Below are positions 8,051 to 16,430 of a DNA stretch of 28,605 bases, piece by piece. Numbering within the stretch: the stretch's first letter is position 1; each line of letters begins with the position of its first letter. Under the pieces are notes generated by a model. It was not told the DNA's origin. It saw only the letters and a list, made by a program, of their open reading frames with translations, and searched no databases. Source of the stretch: an uncultured Azospirillum sp. (lineage in GTDB: Bacteria; Pseudomonadota; Alphaproteobacteria; RF32; CAG-239). Location: NCBI GenBank assembly GCA_900542055.1, contig UQMA01000020.1, positions 1 through 28,605 of the forward strand, in the 5' to 3' direction. The position numbers and the translations under genes are program-made.

Positions 8051-9028
8051 ATGAAAGAAAAATTGACATATTATGCCGATGCAGAACTAACCCAAGCCAT
8101 CGGCGACTGGAAAATGTGGTTGAGCAGCGAACGCCGCTACTCCGATCATACTTTGGATGCTTATTGCAGCGATGTCGCTCAATTTTTGCGTTTTTTCAAA
8201 AACAGGAAAATAACAAACAAAAATTGCGATTCAAAACCACCCTATCCTCCGCTTTCGCTGAATGATTTATCATTATTAAGCATAACCGATTTTCGGACTT
8301 ATGTCGCTTCAAGAAAATGCAGGCTGTTGGATAAATCTTCGCTAAAACGCAAATTGTCATCCATTAGAAACTTTTATCGCTGGCTTGATCGCAAAAAGCT
8401 GGTCCATAATGCGGCAGTCAGCATTTTGTCATCACCCAAAAAACGAAAAATTTTACCGCGGGCATTAGAAAAAGAAGACGCTTTCAATTTGATTGACAAT
8501 ATACAAAAATATGAAAAAGATGAATGGTTGAAATATCGTGACGTAGCTATTTTTACATTGCTTTACGGCTGCGGATTGCGTATTTCGGAAGCGGTTGCCG
8601 TCAATATAGGAGATTTTGACAACAACAATTTTCTGCGTGTGAAAGGAAAAGGCAACAAAGAACGTATTGTTCCGCTTTTGCCCATTGTTATCCAAACCGC
8701 AAAAGTATATCTGGACAGCTGTCCATATCACAGCAAACAAGGCGAAGCAATGTTTCTCGGCACCCGCGGCGAAAGAATAAATCCACGCATTATCCAACGG
8801 CAGATGGAAAAAATCCGTTTTGAAATCGGATTGTCGCCAAATATGACCCCGCACTCCCTGCGCCACTCTTTTGCAACTCATCTTTTGGCTGCCGGAATTG
8901 ATTTGCGTTCTATTCAGGAACTATTAGGACACGAACATCTTTCCACAACGCAAATCTATACGGAAGTTGAAATTTCACACTTGAAAAATGAATATGATAA
9001 AGCCGGATTGCTGAAAAATAAAGAATAA
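8051..9028 (+). CDS. xerC: Tyrosine recombinase XerC
   Basis: Site-specific recombinase that, with XerD, resolves chromosome dimers at dif. It has 325 residues from the ATG at 8051. The frame is open upstream to 7970, but those residues are unlike the family and would cover the promoter. The N-terminal SAM-like domain spans about 15-120. The catalytic set is complete: R177 (GCGLRISE), K200 (KGKGNKER), H268 and R271 (HSLRH), H294 (LGHEHLSTTQIY) and nucleophile Y303. XerC is preferred over XerD on length, on the RKLSSIRNFYRWL and SPKKRKILPRAL segments, and on proximity to priA. The XerC/XerD choice is less sure than the family. Confidence 0.88.
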   Translation: MKEKLTYYADAELTQAIGDWKMWLSSERRYSDHTLDAYCSDVAQFLRFFKNRKITNKNCDSKPPYPPLSLNDLSLLSITDFRTYVASRKCRLLDKSSLKRKLSSIRNFYRWLDRKKLVHNAAVSILSSPKKRKILPRALEKEDAFNLIDNIQKYEKDEWLKYRDVAIFTLLYGCGLRISEAVAVNIGDFDNNNFLRVKGKGNKERIVPLLPIVIQTAKVYLDSCPYHSKQGEAMFLGTRGERINPRIIQRQMEKIRFEIGLSPNMTPHSLRHSFATHLLAAGIDLRSIQELLGHEHLSTTQIYTEVEISHLKNEYDKAGLLKNKE

Positions 9029-9058
9029 AAAACCGCCCCTGACAAGAGGCGGCTTTTG
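9029..9058. terminator. Bidirectional terminator between xerC and the lipoprotein gene
   Basis: CCGCC (9033-9037) pairs with GGCGG (9048-9052). On the plus strand CTTTT follows. On the minus strand a longer tract, TTTTTTATTC, follows. It serves both convergent genes, better on the minus strand. Confidence 0.7.
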
Positions 9059-9078
9059 TCAATTCAAACTTGCAATTT

Positions 9079-9399
9079 CTAGTTGCCTGAAGCACCGGCG
9101 GCATTGCGCAGATTGTTCAAAATCGTTGTTGCCGTAGATGTGGCTTCATTATCCAACCCTGCTGACTGCAGAGCTAATTTTTTAATGCAGGTGCTCGAAA
9201 TTTCATCTGCTGTGGCGCTGATTCCGGCAACCAGCAATGTGCCGTTCTGAAACTTTGCATTGGCTTCACTGAGCATGCAGGCACGCAGTCTTGTTTTAAC
9301 GGAATCATTGGCGTTTGCAGTAGTATATTTAGAAATGTCAAAACTTTCACAAGCTGACAAAGTCGCAGCAACAGCCAAAACAGCCATAAATTTATTCAT
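9079..9399 (-). CDS. Small lipoprotein of unknown function
   Basis: A 106-residue protein with a lipoprotein signal peptide: MNKF, a hydrophobic stretch, then the lipobox LSAC with the lipidated cysteine at residue 17. The mature part is about 90 residues, soluble and alanine- and threonine-rich, with two further cysteines (in LRACMLSE and SSTCIKKL) that could form a disulfide in the periplasm. I recognise no family. The ribosome site GGAG and the upstream promoter are good. It is monocistronic. Confidence 0.8.
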   Translation of the reverse strand: MNKFMAVLAVAATLSACESFDISKYTTANANDSVKTRLRACMLSEANAKFQNGTLLVAGISATADEISSTCIKKLALQSAGLDNEATSTATTILNNLRNAAGASGN

Positions 9400-9429
9400 T
9401 TTTAGTCTCCTTGTCCAAATTTTTTTGAA

Positions 9430-9458
9430 ATTTATCTCTAAAAAAACCTCTCTGTCAA
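9430..9458 (-). promoter_or_regulatory. Promoter of the lipoprotein gene
   Basis: Minus strand TTGACA (9458-9453), 17-nt spacer, ATAAAT (9435-9430), about 30 nt before the start codon. Confidence 0.5.
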
Positions 9459-9475
9459 TCCTTTCTTATAAAATA

Positions 9476-9504
9476 TTGACGAAAAAAGCTTTTTTCGCTA
9501 AGAT
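9476..9504 (+). promoter_or_regulatory. Promoter of the MocA-like gene with a palindromic spacer
   Basis: TTGACG (9476-9481), 17-nt spacer, TAAGAT (9499-9504), about 35 nt before the ATG at 9540. A perfect 16-bp palindrome GAAAAAAGCTTTTTTC (9481-9496) fills most of the spacer. It could be an operator or just bent A/T-tract DNA. Confidence 0.55.
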
Positions 9505-9539
9505 AGGCAAAAAATAAAGCATTTGATAAAGGTGTTTCG

Positions 9540-11165
9540 ATGCAGATTAACGAATTTGACATTTCCACAGCTGAAGGGATAGTCCTTCTTAACGACATCA
9601 GAATTGACGATCAGGTTTTACCGCAAGGACATAAGTTAACCCGTGACGACATTTTATTTCTTAAAGTTTTGGGAATAAAAAAAATAACCGGTGTTAAAGT
9701 TTTTGCCGGCGATATCACTGCTGAAACGGCTTTAGGAATGATTGCCCCTCAAGTTTGCGGAAACAACTTGCTTTATACGGTTGCCAAAAACACAGGAAGC
9801 TGTAAGCTTATTGCCGGAAACGACGGAATATTTATATGTCAGGATGAAAGACTTTCAAAATTTAACCGCATAAGCCCTTACCTTATTTTAAATACAGTTG
9901 CTCCGTATAAAAACGTTAAAAAAGGCGATGTTATCGGCAGCATAAAACTGCGTTGTCCGATTATTGAACAGTTATTTGTCGATGACATCATTTTTCGTTT
10001 ATCCGGAAACGAGCCTTTGCTGAAAATAGAAAATGAAAAAAGTATTTCGGCGGCAATCGTTTATACTCGTTTTTACAATGATTCTGCTGAAAACAAACAT
10101 TTTACCAATGTTATCAAAAGGCTTATAAAAAACTTTTCCGAACTTAAAATAGATTTTGCCGAAGAATTTTCATGCAAGCACGAGTATACAGACACCGCCG
10201 CTGCCATATCGGAAGCCGCTGCAAAATATCCTTTGGTTTTTGTCATTCCGGGGTTGCCGAGCAGCTATATCGGCGATACAGTGCCGGCAGCGCTCAATGC
10301 GTCGGCTGATGCGGTTATATGCGATAATATTCCGCAAGACACCTTGCCCGATTTGATGATAGCCACGAAAAAAAACAGCAAAATTATCATATTGCCTTAC
10401 CATTATGACAAAGTAACATCGCCTCTGGCTGATAAATTTATAAAAATGGCAATCACCAAAGATAAAATTTTTCAAACTGATTTTCCACATTTTAACAACG
10501 TGGTTCTTAATGATTTAAGCCTTACAGATGAAGAACGCGACAACATTGTCAGCCCCGATGAGAAAAAAATTAAAAATGACGCACATATTGCCGCCGTTAT
10601 TTTGGCTGCCGGTTCAAGCACACGTGCCAGACGCAACAAACTTATGGTCGATCTCGGAGGTGAACCTTTATTTATGAAAACCGTTCGGGCTGCCATAAAA
10701 TCAAAAGCTTCGCCGATATATGTCGTTACAGGCTATCGAGCTGAGGAAATCGAAGATTGCTTAGAAGATTTTGACATCAATATTCTGCGCAATAACGATT
10801 ATGTCTCGGGAGTTAAAACCTCTATACGGCTCGGACTTAATTTAGTTCCGTCTTTTTGCGACGGCGCATTGCTGCTTCCCGCCGATATGCCGTGCATTAC
10901 TTCATCCTATATCAATAAAATGATAAAAGCTTTTAACAAAAAAGAACACCGCCAATTATGCGTAAGCTGGTTTGACGGAAAAAAATACAATCCTGTAATT
11001 TGGGGAAAAGATTTGTATCAGCAAGCAGATTTGGTGCCTGAAAATTCACATTTGCGCGGTGTTTTTCTGGAACACTCCGATTATACAAAATTGGTTGATG
11101 CCGATAAGGAAACCTGTGTAGACATTAATTTTCCGTATGATATTGAAGTTCTTACCAACAAATAG
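9540..11165 (+). CDS. Molybdopterin-binding / MocA-like nucleotidyltransferase fusion
   Basis: A 541-residue two-part protein. Residues about 1-340 resemble the N-terminal molybdopterin-binding (MoCF-like) part of an alphaproteobacterial fusion family, with the leader LPQGHKLTRDDILFLKVLGI. Residues about 350-541 are an NTP transferase of the MobA/MocA type: LAAGSSTRARRNK at 355-367 is the nucleotide-binding signature and ADMP at 448-451 is a metal-binding aspartate site. MocA attaches CMP to molybdopterin for xanthine-oxidase-type enzymes. No such enzyme is encoded nearby, so the substrate is inferred. The usual glycine after the signature arginine (RMG) is replaced (TRARRNK). Ribosome site AAAGGTG. 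It converges on nagZ with an 8-nt gap and no visible terminator. Confidence 0.8.
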   Translation: MQINEFDISTAEGIVLLNDIRIDDQVLPQGHKLTRDDILFLKVLGIKKITGVKVFAGDITAETALGMIAPQVCGNNLLYTVAKNTGSCKLIAGNDGIFICQDERLSKFNRISPYLILNTVAPYKNVKKGDVIGSIKLRCPIIEQLFVDDIIFRLSGNEPLLKIENEKSISAAIVYTRFYNDSAENKHFTNVIKRLIKNFSELKIDFAEEFSCKHEYTDTAAAISEAAAKYPLVFVIPGLPSSYIGDTVPAALNASADAVICDNIPQDTLPDLMIATKKNSKIIILPYHYDKVTSPLADKFIKMAITKDKIFQTDFPHFNNVVLNDLSLTDEERDNIVSPDEKKIKNDAHIAAVILAAGSSTRARRNKLMVDLGGEPLFMKTVRAAIKSKASPIYVVTGYRAEEIEDCLEDFDINILRNNDYVSGVKTSIRLGLNLVPSFCDGALLLPADMPCITSSYINKMIKAFNKKEHRQLCVSWFDGKKYNPVIWGKDLYQQADLVPENSHLRGVFLEHSDYTKLVDADKETCVDINFPYDIEVLTNK

Positions 11166-11173
11166 AACCGATA

Positions 11174-12199
11174 TTATTTTTTTTGCATTAAATTCAGTAC
11201 TTCCGTTGCATCATAGGTGTCCGCATAAGGCGGAATGGAATCCATTGCTCTTTGATAATCCTGATAATCTGCAAAATCTTTTTGTTCCCGCCGAATAATT
11301 TGTTTGATTTTATCCAGTCTTTCGGCACAGGCACTGGTTATCTGAATATTTAATGAAGCCAATTTGAACAAATCATCAATATTGCCGCCGCAATAACAGA
11401 CCAAATCGCACCCCGCCCGCAAAGCTGAAGTCGTTTTTTCTTCCAAAGATCCGCTTAGAGCTTTCATATCCACGGCATCACTGATTAACAGTCCCGAAAA
11501 GCCTATTTTTCCTCTTATAATTTTATCAATAGCACAGGCGCTCATCGTTATGGGAAGGCCTTCATCTACTTCAGGCAAAACAATATGCGCCGTCATTCCG
11601 GCTAGAATTCGGTTATTGTCAATAAAAGGCTGCATATCTTTTTGATAGTCTTTCAAAGAACAATTTATAATCGGCAGCCCCAAATGAGGATCTGTCTGAG
11701 CGCGTCCATGCCCCGGAAGATGTTTGATACAAGGACAAATTCCATTACGACAGTAGGTTTCCGCCATAATTTTTCCTTTTTTGGAAACATTACCGGCGAA
11801 ACAGCGTGATTTTAACACAGGATGCGTTTCCGGATAACAAGTATCTAAAACCGGAGCATAATTAAAATTGATTCCACAGGCGTGCAAATCTTCAGCAATA
11901 AGTTCGGCATGCATTTCACAAATATTATCAGAAACCAGTCCCAGCATATATTGTGAGGCGTATGAACGCCAATAAGGCTCCGCTAAACGCCTGACTCTTC
12001 CGCCTTCCTGATCAACGGCAATTAATAAATCTTCTCCGAGAAGCTCTTTGAGAGAAGATGTCAATTTGGACAATTGCTGAGGTGAAACTATATTGCGTCT
12101 AAACAAAGAAACCCCTGCCGGACACAGTTTTTTCAACACCTTTGCTTCATCTAGGCTGAGCTCTGTTCCCGCAAAAGAAGCCATAACCGCAGAAGTCAT
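11174..12199 (-). CDS. nagZ: Beta-N-acetylhexosaminidase (NagZ, GH3)
   Basis: Cytoplasmic glycosidase that removes N-acetylglucosamine from anhydro-muropeptides during peptidoglycan recycling (341 residues). Motifs in order: DQEGGRVRRL (63-72), KHLPGHGRAQTDPH (159-172, with the histidine of the mobile catalytic loop) and LLISDAVDMKAL, with the nucleophile Asp241. Most NagZ proteins have SDDL where this has SDAV, a mild deviation. The ATG overlaps the stop of the M50 gene by 4 nt (ATGA), so it is translationally coupled. Confidence 0.93.
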   Translation of the reverse strand: MTSAVMASFAGTELSLDEAKVLKKLCPAGVSLFRRNIVSPQQLSKLTSSLKELLGEDLLIAVDQEGGRVRRLAEPYWRSYASQYMLGLVSDNICEMHAELIAEDLHACGINFNYAPVLDTCYPETHPVLKSRCFAGNVSKKGKIMAETYCRNGICPCIKHLPGHGRAQTDPHLGLPIINCSLKDYQKDMQPFIDNNRILAGMTAHIVLPEVDEGLPITMSACAIDKIIRGKIGFSGLLISDAVDMKALSGSLEEKTTSALRAGCDLVCYCGGNIDDLFKLASLNIQITSACAERLDKIKQIIRREQKDFADYQDYQRAMDSIPPYADTYDATEVLNLMQKK

Positions 12200-12849
12200 T
12201 GGAATAATCCTAAAAACAGCTCAAACATTTTGTACATATACCACCCCAAAGGGTCGAACATTTCAAAACTCGAAAGCCCGAACATTCTTTCCACCACCGG
12301 TATAAAAGCGACTAAAACAATCAGTGCAGCCATTCCCTGACGTTCGGCCTGCACATATTTGCGAGCCCATGTTTTATCTATCCAGCCGAAAAATATTTTC
12401 GAACCGTCCAACGGCGGTATCGGTAAAATATTCAAAAAAATGAGGGCTAAATTTATTGATAGCAGATTCGACAGAAATATCTGCAAAGGCGTATCAAACT
12501 CCGGTTGTAAATTCAATATCAAAAATATAGCAGCGGCCGCCAAAACAGCATTAACCAAAATTCCGGCAGAAGCCACAATAACCGTATCTCTTTTTTTATT
12601 GCGGAGACGATTGAAATTTACCGGCACCGGTTTTGCCCAACCAAATAAAAACGGAGTTTGCGACCACCACAAAGCCAACGGCATAAACACCGTGCCAAAC
12701 CAATCTACATGATTTAAAGGATTCAAAGATAATCTGCCGCAACGTGCAGCCGTATCATCACCGAATTTCAGCGCCGCATACCCATGTGCGATTTCATGCA
12801 GTATAATTGATAAAAAAACAGGAATTATCGTAAGTAAAACTTCGCTCAT
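12196..12849 (-). CDS. Site-2-protease-like membrane metallopeptidase (M50)
   Basis: A 217-residue integral membrane zinc protease. The HEIAH motif is at residues 18-22 in the first helix. The second metal motif, NILPIPPLDG, is at 140-149. About five hydrophobic segments are visible. It lacks the PDZ domain of RseP, so it belongs to the small single-core M50 group, whose substrates are mostly unknown. The start overlaps the SPOR gene stop by one base (TAATG) and the end overlaps nagZ by 4 nt, so the three genes form a coupled unit. This suggests an envelope or cell-wall role, by inference. Confidence 0.9.
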   Translation of the reverse strand: MSEVLLTIIPVFLSIILHEIAHGYAALKFGDDTAARCGRLSLNPLNHVDWFGTVFMPLALWWSQTPFLFGWAKPVPVNFNRLRNKKRDTVIVASAGILVNAVLAAAAIFLILNLQPEFDTPLQIFLSNLLSINLALIFLNILPIPPLDGSKIFFGWIDKTWARKYVQAERQGMAALIVLVAFIPVVERMFGLSSFEMFDPLGWYMYKMFELFLGLFQ

Positions 12850-13745
12850 TATTTTTTAGCCGTAAAGCAACTTCCTCCGGCTGATTTAATTTGAGAGCAA
12901 GCAGCAGCAGCTTCAGCTTTACTTGAAAAAGCTCCGGCTTTCAAACGATAAAATGTTCCTTTTGCTCCCAAATCCGCACTTTCAATTTCGTGAGGAAGAT
13001 TTTTTAAAACCTTATATTTTCTCGACATCATCAGCCACGATTTTTCAACAGCAGCTCTGTTTGGCGAAGACATTAATTGAACTTGCCAATTTCCTTTTTG
13101 CGCTGCGGCAATTGTTTTTTTCGGCTCTTCTTTAACTTCGGGCTTACTTTCAGCTTTCGGAGTCTCATTTTTCACTTCGGCGGGGTTGGCTGCGGCAGGT
13201 TCTTCCTGCTGTTTAACTTCCGCAACGGTCTCTGACGGTATATTTTTTTCAATAACAACAGGTTGTGCTGTTTTCTTAACATTTTGTGTTAACGATTCAA
13301 CGTCCTTTTGAGAGATTGCATTATCAGAATCTGCCACAGCTTCTGCCAATTTTTCAATAGCATTGCCGTCAGGCTGTTCGGTAGCAACGACGACTTGATC
13401 TTGTTCCTGCGTTTCTGTTTTTTTCTCGATAATATCATAAACCGTACGCTCTTGAGAAGCCAATTCAACATCTCCCGGATCTGAAGGCTGAATTTTTACG
13501 GGGGTTTGCGGACGTGTAATAACCGGAACATCTTCCGGCGCTGCATTTTGGTATCGCGGAGCAAGCACAAACCATCCCACAACTCCTGCCATAGCCAACC
13601 CGGCCAAAGCGCCGATAAACAAACTGCGCGAATTATCTATCTCGTTTTTGCGCTCTTCCAGATCAAAATTCACCTGTTTTTGACGAAATTCATTCAAAAC
13701 TTCTTCGTCATCACGTCGAAAATTATCCGGAAAATTATTCAGCAT
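12849..13745 (-). CDS. SPOR-domain inner-membrane protein
   Basis: A 298-residue bitopic protein with a short charged cytoplasmic N-terminus, one membrane helix at about 41-62 (SLFIGALAGLAMAGVVGWFV), a long Pro/Glu/Lys-rich periplasmic linker and a C-terminal SPOR domain from about residue 217 (GNWQVQLMSSPNRAAVEKSW). SPOR domains bind denuded glycan strands at division sites, so a cell-division or septal-wall role is likely. It is first in the unit with the M50 protease and nagZ. Ribosome site GGAGAG. A minus-strand TATAAT at 13799-13794 is a possible -10. Confidence 0.9.
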   Translation of the reverse strand: MLNNFPDNFRRDDEEVLNEFRQKQVNFDLEERKNEIDNSRSLFIGALAGLAMAGVVGWFVLAPRYQNAAPEDVPVITRPQTPVKIQPSDPGDVELASQERTVYDIIEKKTETQEQDQVVVATEQPDGNAIEKLAEAVADSDNAISQKDVESLTQNVKKTAQPVVIEKNIPSETVAEVKQQEEPAAANPAEVKNETPKAESKPEVKEEPKKTIAAAQKGNWQVQLMSSPNRAAVEKSWLMMSRKYKVLKNLPHEIESADLGAKGTFYRLKAGAFSSKAEAAAACSQIKSAGGSCFTAKK

Positions 13746-13827
13746 TGGTTCTCTCCTAAATTTTTTCTTTTCACAAGATTAAAAGTAATATACATTATAA
13801 AAGATAAAATAGTAAAGGCATAAATTT

Positions 13828-14619
13828 ATGAAAATTGCAACATACAACGTAAACTCAGTAAACGCTCGCATTGAAAACCTTTGCAGTTGGTTAAAAACAA
13901 AAACTCCGGATATTGTTTTGTTGCAGGAAATAAAATCAGAATATAACAATTTTCCTTTTTTCGAACTTCAGACTTGCGGATACAATGCCGCTATTTTAGG
14001 GCAAAAAAGTTATAACGGCGTTGCGGTATTAAGCCGTGGCAAAATTAAAACGATTTCTGAAAATCTGCCTAATTTTCCAGATGAGCAAGCTCGTTATCTT
14101 GAGGCTGAAACCATAGTAAACAACACGCCTTTTCGCATTGCCTCTGTTTATGTGCCAAACGGCAACCCGCCTTATAACGCCCCCGCCGACACATCAAAAT
14201 TTGAATACAAACTGCAATGGATGGATGCCTTTTTGTCCCACATGCACGGTTTGGCGCTTTTACCGCAGCCCGTAGTTATCGGGGGAGATTTCAACGTAAT
14301 TATGCAGGATTTTGATGTCTACAATCCGCAGCTTTTTACCAATAATGCACTATTTCGCCCAGAAGTCAAATCACGGTTACAAACAATGAATTTTTTGGGA
14401 TTTTATGATGCTTTTCGCAGTCTTTATCCTGATAAAAACGGCTATACTTTTTGGGACTATACCGGAAATGCTTTGGCTGCCGATTTCGGCATGAGAATTG
14501 ATTATCTTTTTCTATCGGCACCGGCAGCTGATTGTCTGCAAAATTGCTTTGTCGATAAATCTCCGCGCCAAAGCGACAAGCCTTCCGATCACACCCCTTT
14601 GATTGCGGAGTTTAAATAA
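13828..14619 (+). CDS. xth: Exodeoxyribonuclease III (AP endonuclease)
   Basis: Mg-dependent 3'-5' exonuclease and abasic-site endonuclease of base-excision repair (263 residues). Family motifs are complete: N7 (TYNVNSVNAR), E34 (LLQEIKSE), GGDFNV in the middle with the catalytic Asp/Asn, and D254/H255 near the end (SDHTPLIAEF). Ribosome site AAAGG. The last base of its stop is the first base of the RNase R start (TAATG), which couples the two. Confidence 0.95.
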   Translation: MKIATYNVNSVNARIENLCSWLKTKTPDIVLLQEIKSEYNNFPFFELQTCGYNAAILGQKSYNGVAVLSRGKIKTISENLPNFPDEQARYLEAETIVNNTPFRIASVYVPNGNPPYNAPADTSKFEYKLQWMDAFLSHMHGLALLPQPVVIGGDFNVIMQDFDVYNPQLFTNNALFRPEVKSRLQTMNFLGFYDAFRSLYPDKNGYTFWDYTGNALAADFGMRIDYLFLSAPAADCLQNCFVDKSPRQSDKPSDHTPLIAEFK

Positions 14620-16430
14620 TGCCCAAGATACATTTTTCATCATCAAAGCGCAAATCAAGAGAACCTATTAAAGAAAATAACGAAATTTTCGGCACCGTTT
14701 TTCGTCAAAACAACCTTTGTTGGGTTACCCCCTGCGACAAAGACAGACGTCCATATCTTCTCGGCGCTGTCAAAAACCTGCATAACAACGACTTAGTCGA
14801 AATAGAACCTGAAAACGGAAGCATAACCCCAAAAGCCTCGTTGATAAAAAATTACGGACAATTTTCAGTCGGATTGTTAAGCGAAATTTTAATTGCCAGA
14901 CGCTACAAAATTCCGGATATTTTTTCGCAGGATATTCTAAAAGAGTGTAAAAATTTTGAAGATTTTTATAAAGTGCCCCGCACCGATTTGACAAATCTTC
15001 CTTTTGTTACCATTGACGGAGATGATTCGCGCGATTTTGACGATGCCGTGTACGCCTGCCGCCACAATAACGGTTTCAGCCTCATTGTAGCCATTGCCGA
15101 TGTGGCTTTTTATGTCAGCCCCGACAGCAAACTGGATTCTGAAGCCTATAAACGAGGAAATTCGGTCTATTTGCCGCAAAAGGTTATTCCTATGCTTCCC
15201 GAAATTTTAAGCAACAATCTTTGTTCGCTGAACCCCAAAGTCAGACGACCGGTCATTGCCTGCTTTATGGAAATAGACAGACATGGAACTTTGCAGTCTT
15301 ATCGTTTTGAAAGAGCTGTTATTAAATCAGCGGCAAGATTAACATATAAAGAAGTGGAAGCTGCTATCGGCGGACATTATTCAAATACAGCAAAAAAAGT
15401 TTTTTCAAAAGCGATTCAACCTTTGTATGAGGCTTATCATGCTTTGGCTGAAAATCGGCTGAAACGCGGCGCTTTAGATATTGAAAGCGATGAAATAAAA
15501 ATAAAATTTTCAGCAAACGGAGATATTGTCGGCATTGAAAAACAACAAAATCTGACTGCCAACAAGCTGATAGAAGAATTTATGATTGCTGCTAATGTCG
15601 CCGCCGCCCGTTTTCTTTCCGAAAGCAAATTACCAACCATGTACCGCATACATGATAAACCGACGGAAGAAAAATTGACGGCAATAAAACCTTTGCTGGC
15701 AAGTCTTAAAATGAAATTGCCGCCCTATCCAGCTTTACGACCTTGTCACTTTAATAAAATATTGGAAATTTGCCGCAAAAAAAACATCGCCGGTATTGAT
15801 AATCTGATTTTGCGGCTGCAATGTCAGGCCGAATATTCTCCGCACAACTGCGGGCACTTCGGATTAAACCTAAAACAATATGTTCATTTCACATCTCCAA
15901 TACGCCGCTATGCCGATTTGTTAATACACCGCGCCATTTTAAATGCCTGCAACCAGCAAAAAGAAGGCGTGCTCTCCATAAAAGCTATGGAACAAACCGC
16001 CGAACATCTTTGCGTAACAGAACGTACAGCCGCCATGGCCGAAAGAGAAATCACCTCGCATTATATATCTCTTTATCTAAGTCCTTTAACCGGTGTTGAG
16101 TTTGATTTGAAAATTAGCGGATTGAGCAATGCAGGCATTTTTGTCCGGCTTGAAGATATTGGAGCCGAAGGATTGATTCCCATGCGCACACTTCCCCGTG
16201 ATTACTATCAGCTTTTAGATTCAGACACCTGCCTGCGCGGCGTGGAAACAAAATTAAAATTCAGACTCGGTGATAAAATTTGCGCCAAACTTCTAGAAGC
16301 CGCTCCAATCAGCGGAGGACTGATTTTCAGTTGGCTTCCTGATAAAAATCAATTTTGTTCAACATCGAGAAAAAAACAACAACCCAAAAAATCATCTAAA
16401 AAGAAAAGAGCAAAAAACGGCCATGCTTAA
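14619..16430 (+). CDS. rnr: Ribonuclease R (short form)
   Basis: Processive 3'-5' exoribonuclease of the RNB family, able to degrade structured RNA. The RNB active-site aspartates are D133, D139, D141 and D142 in TIDGDDSRDFDDAV, and FTSPIRRYADLLIHRA is present near residue 430. An S1 RNA-binding domain follows at about 495-570 and a lysine-rich tail ends the protein. At 603 residues it is about 200 shorter than E. coli RNase R: the N-terminal winged-helix region is missing and the cold-shock-like domains are reduced. It could be called RNase II-like, but the S1 and basic tail fit RNase R better. Stop/start overlaps bind it to xth and the S41 gene. Confidence 0.9.
   Translation: MPKIHFSSSKRKSREPIKENNEIFGTVFRQNNLCWVTPCDKDRRPYLLGAVKNLHNNDLVEIEPENGSITPKASLIKNYGQFSVGLLSEILIARRYKIPDIFSQDILKECKNFEDFYKVPRTDLTNLPFVTIDGDDSRDFDDAVYACRHNNGFSLIVAIADVAFYVSPDSKLDSEAYKRGNSVYLPQKVIPMLPEILSNNLCSLNPKVRRPVIACFMEIDRHGTLQSYRFERAVIKSAARLTYKEVEAAIGGHYSNTAKKVFSKAIQPLYEAYHALAENRLKRGALDIESDEIKIKFSANGDIVGIEKQQNLTANKLIEEFMIAANVAAARFLSESKLPTMYRIHDKPTEEKLTAIKPLLASLKMKLPPYPALRPCHFNKILEICRKKNIAGIDNLILRLQCQAEYSPHNCGHFGLNLKQYVHFTSPIRRYADLLIHRAILNACNQQKEGVLSIKAMEQTAEHLCVTERTAAMAEREITSHYISLYLSPLTGVEFDLKISGLSNAGIFVRLEDIGAEGLIPMRTLPRDYYQLLDSDTCLRGVETKLKFRLGDKICAKLLEAAPISGGLIFSWLPDKNQFCSTSRKKQQPKKSSKKKRAKNGHA

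Noticed and set aside
8051..9028. Phage or island integrase at 8051-9028
   Set aside because: Length, N-terminal domain and the STTQIYT motif fit housekeeping XerC, and its neighbours are core genes.
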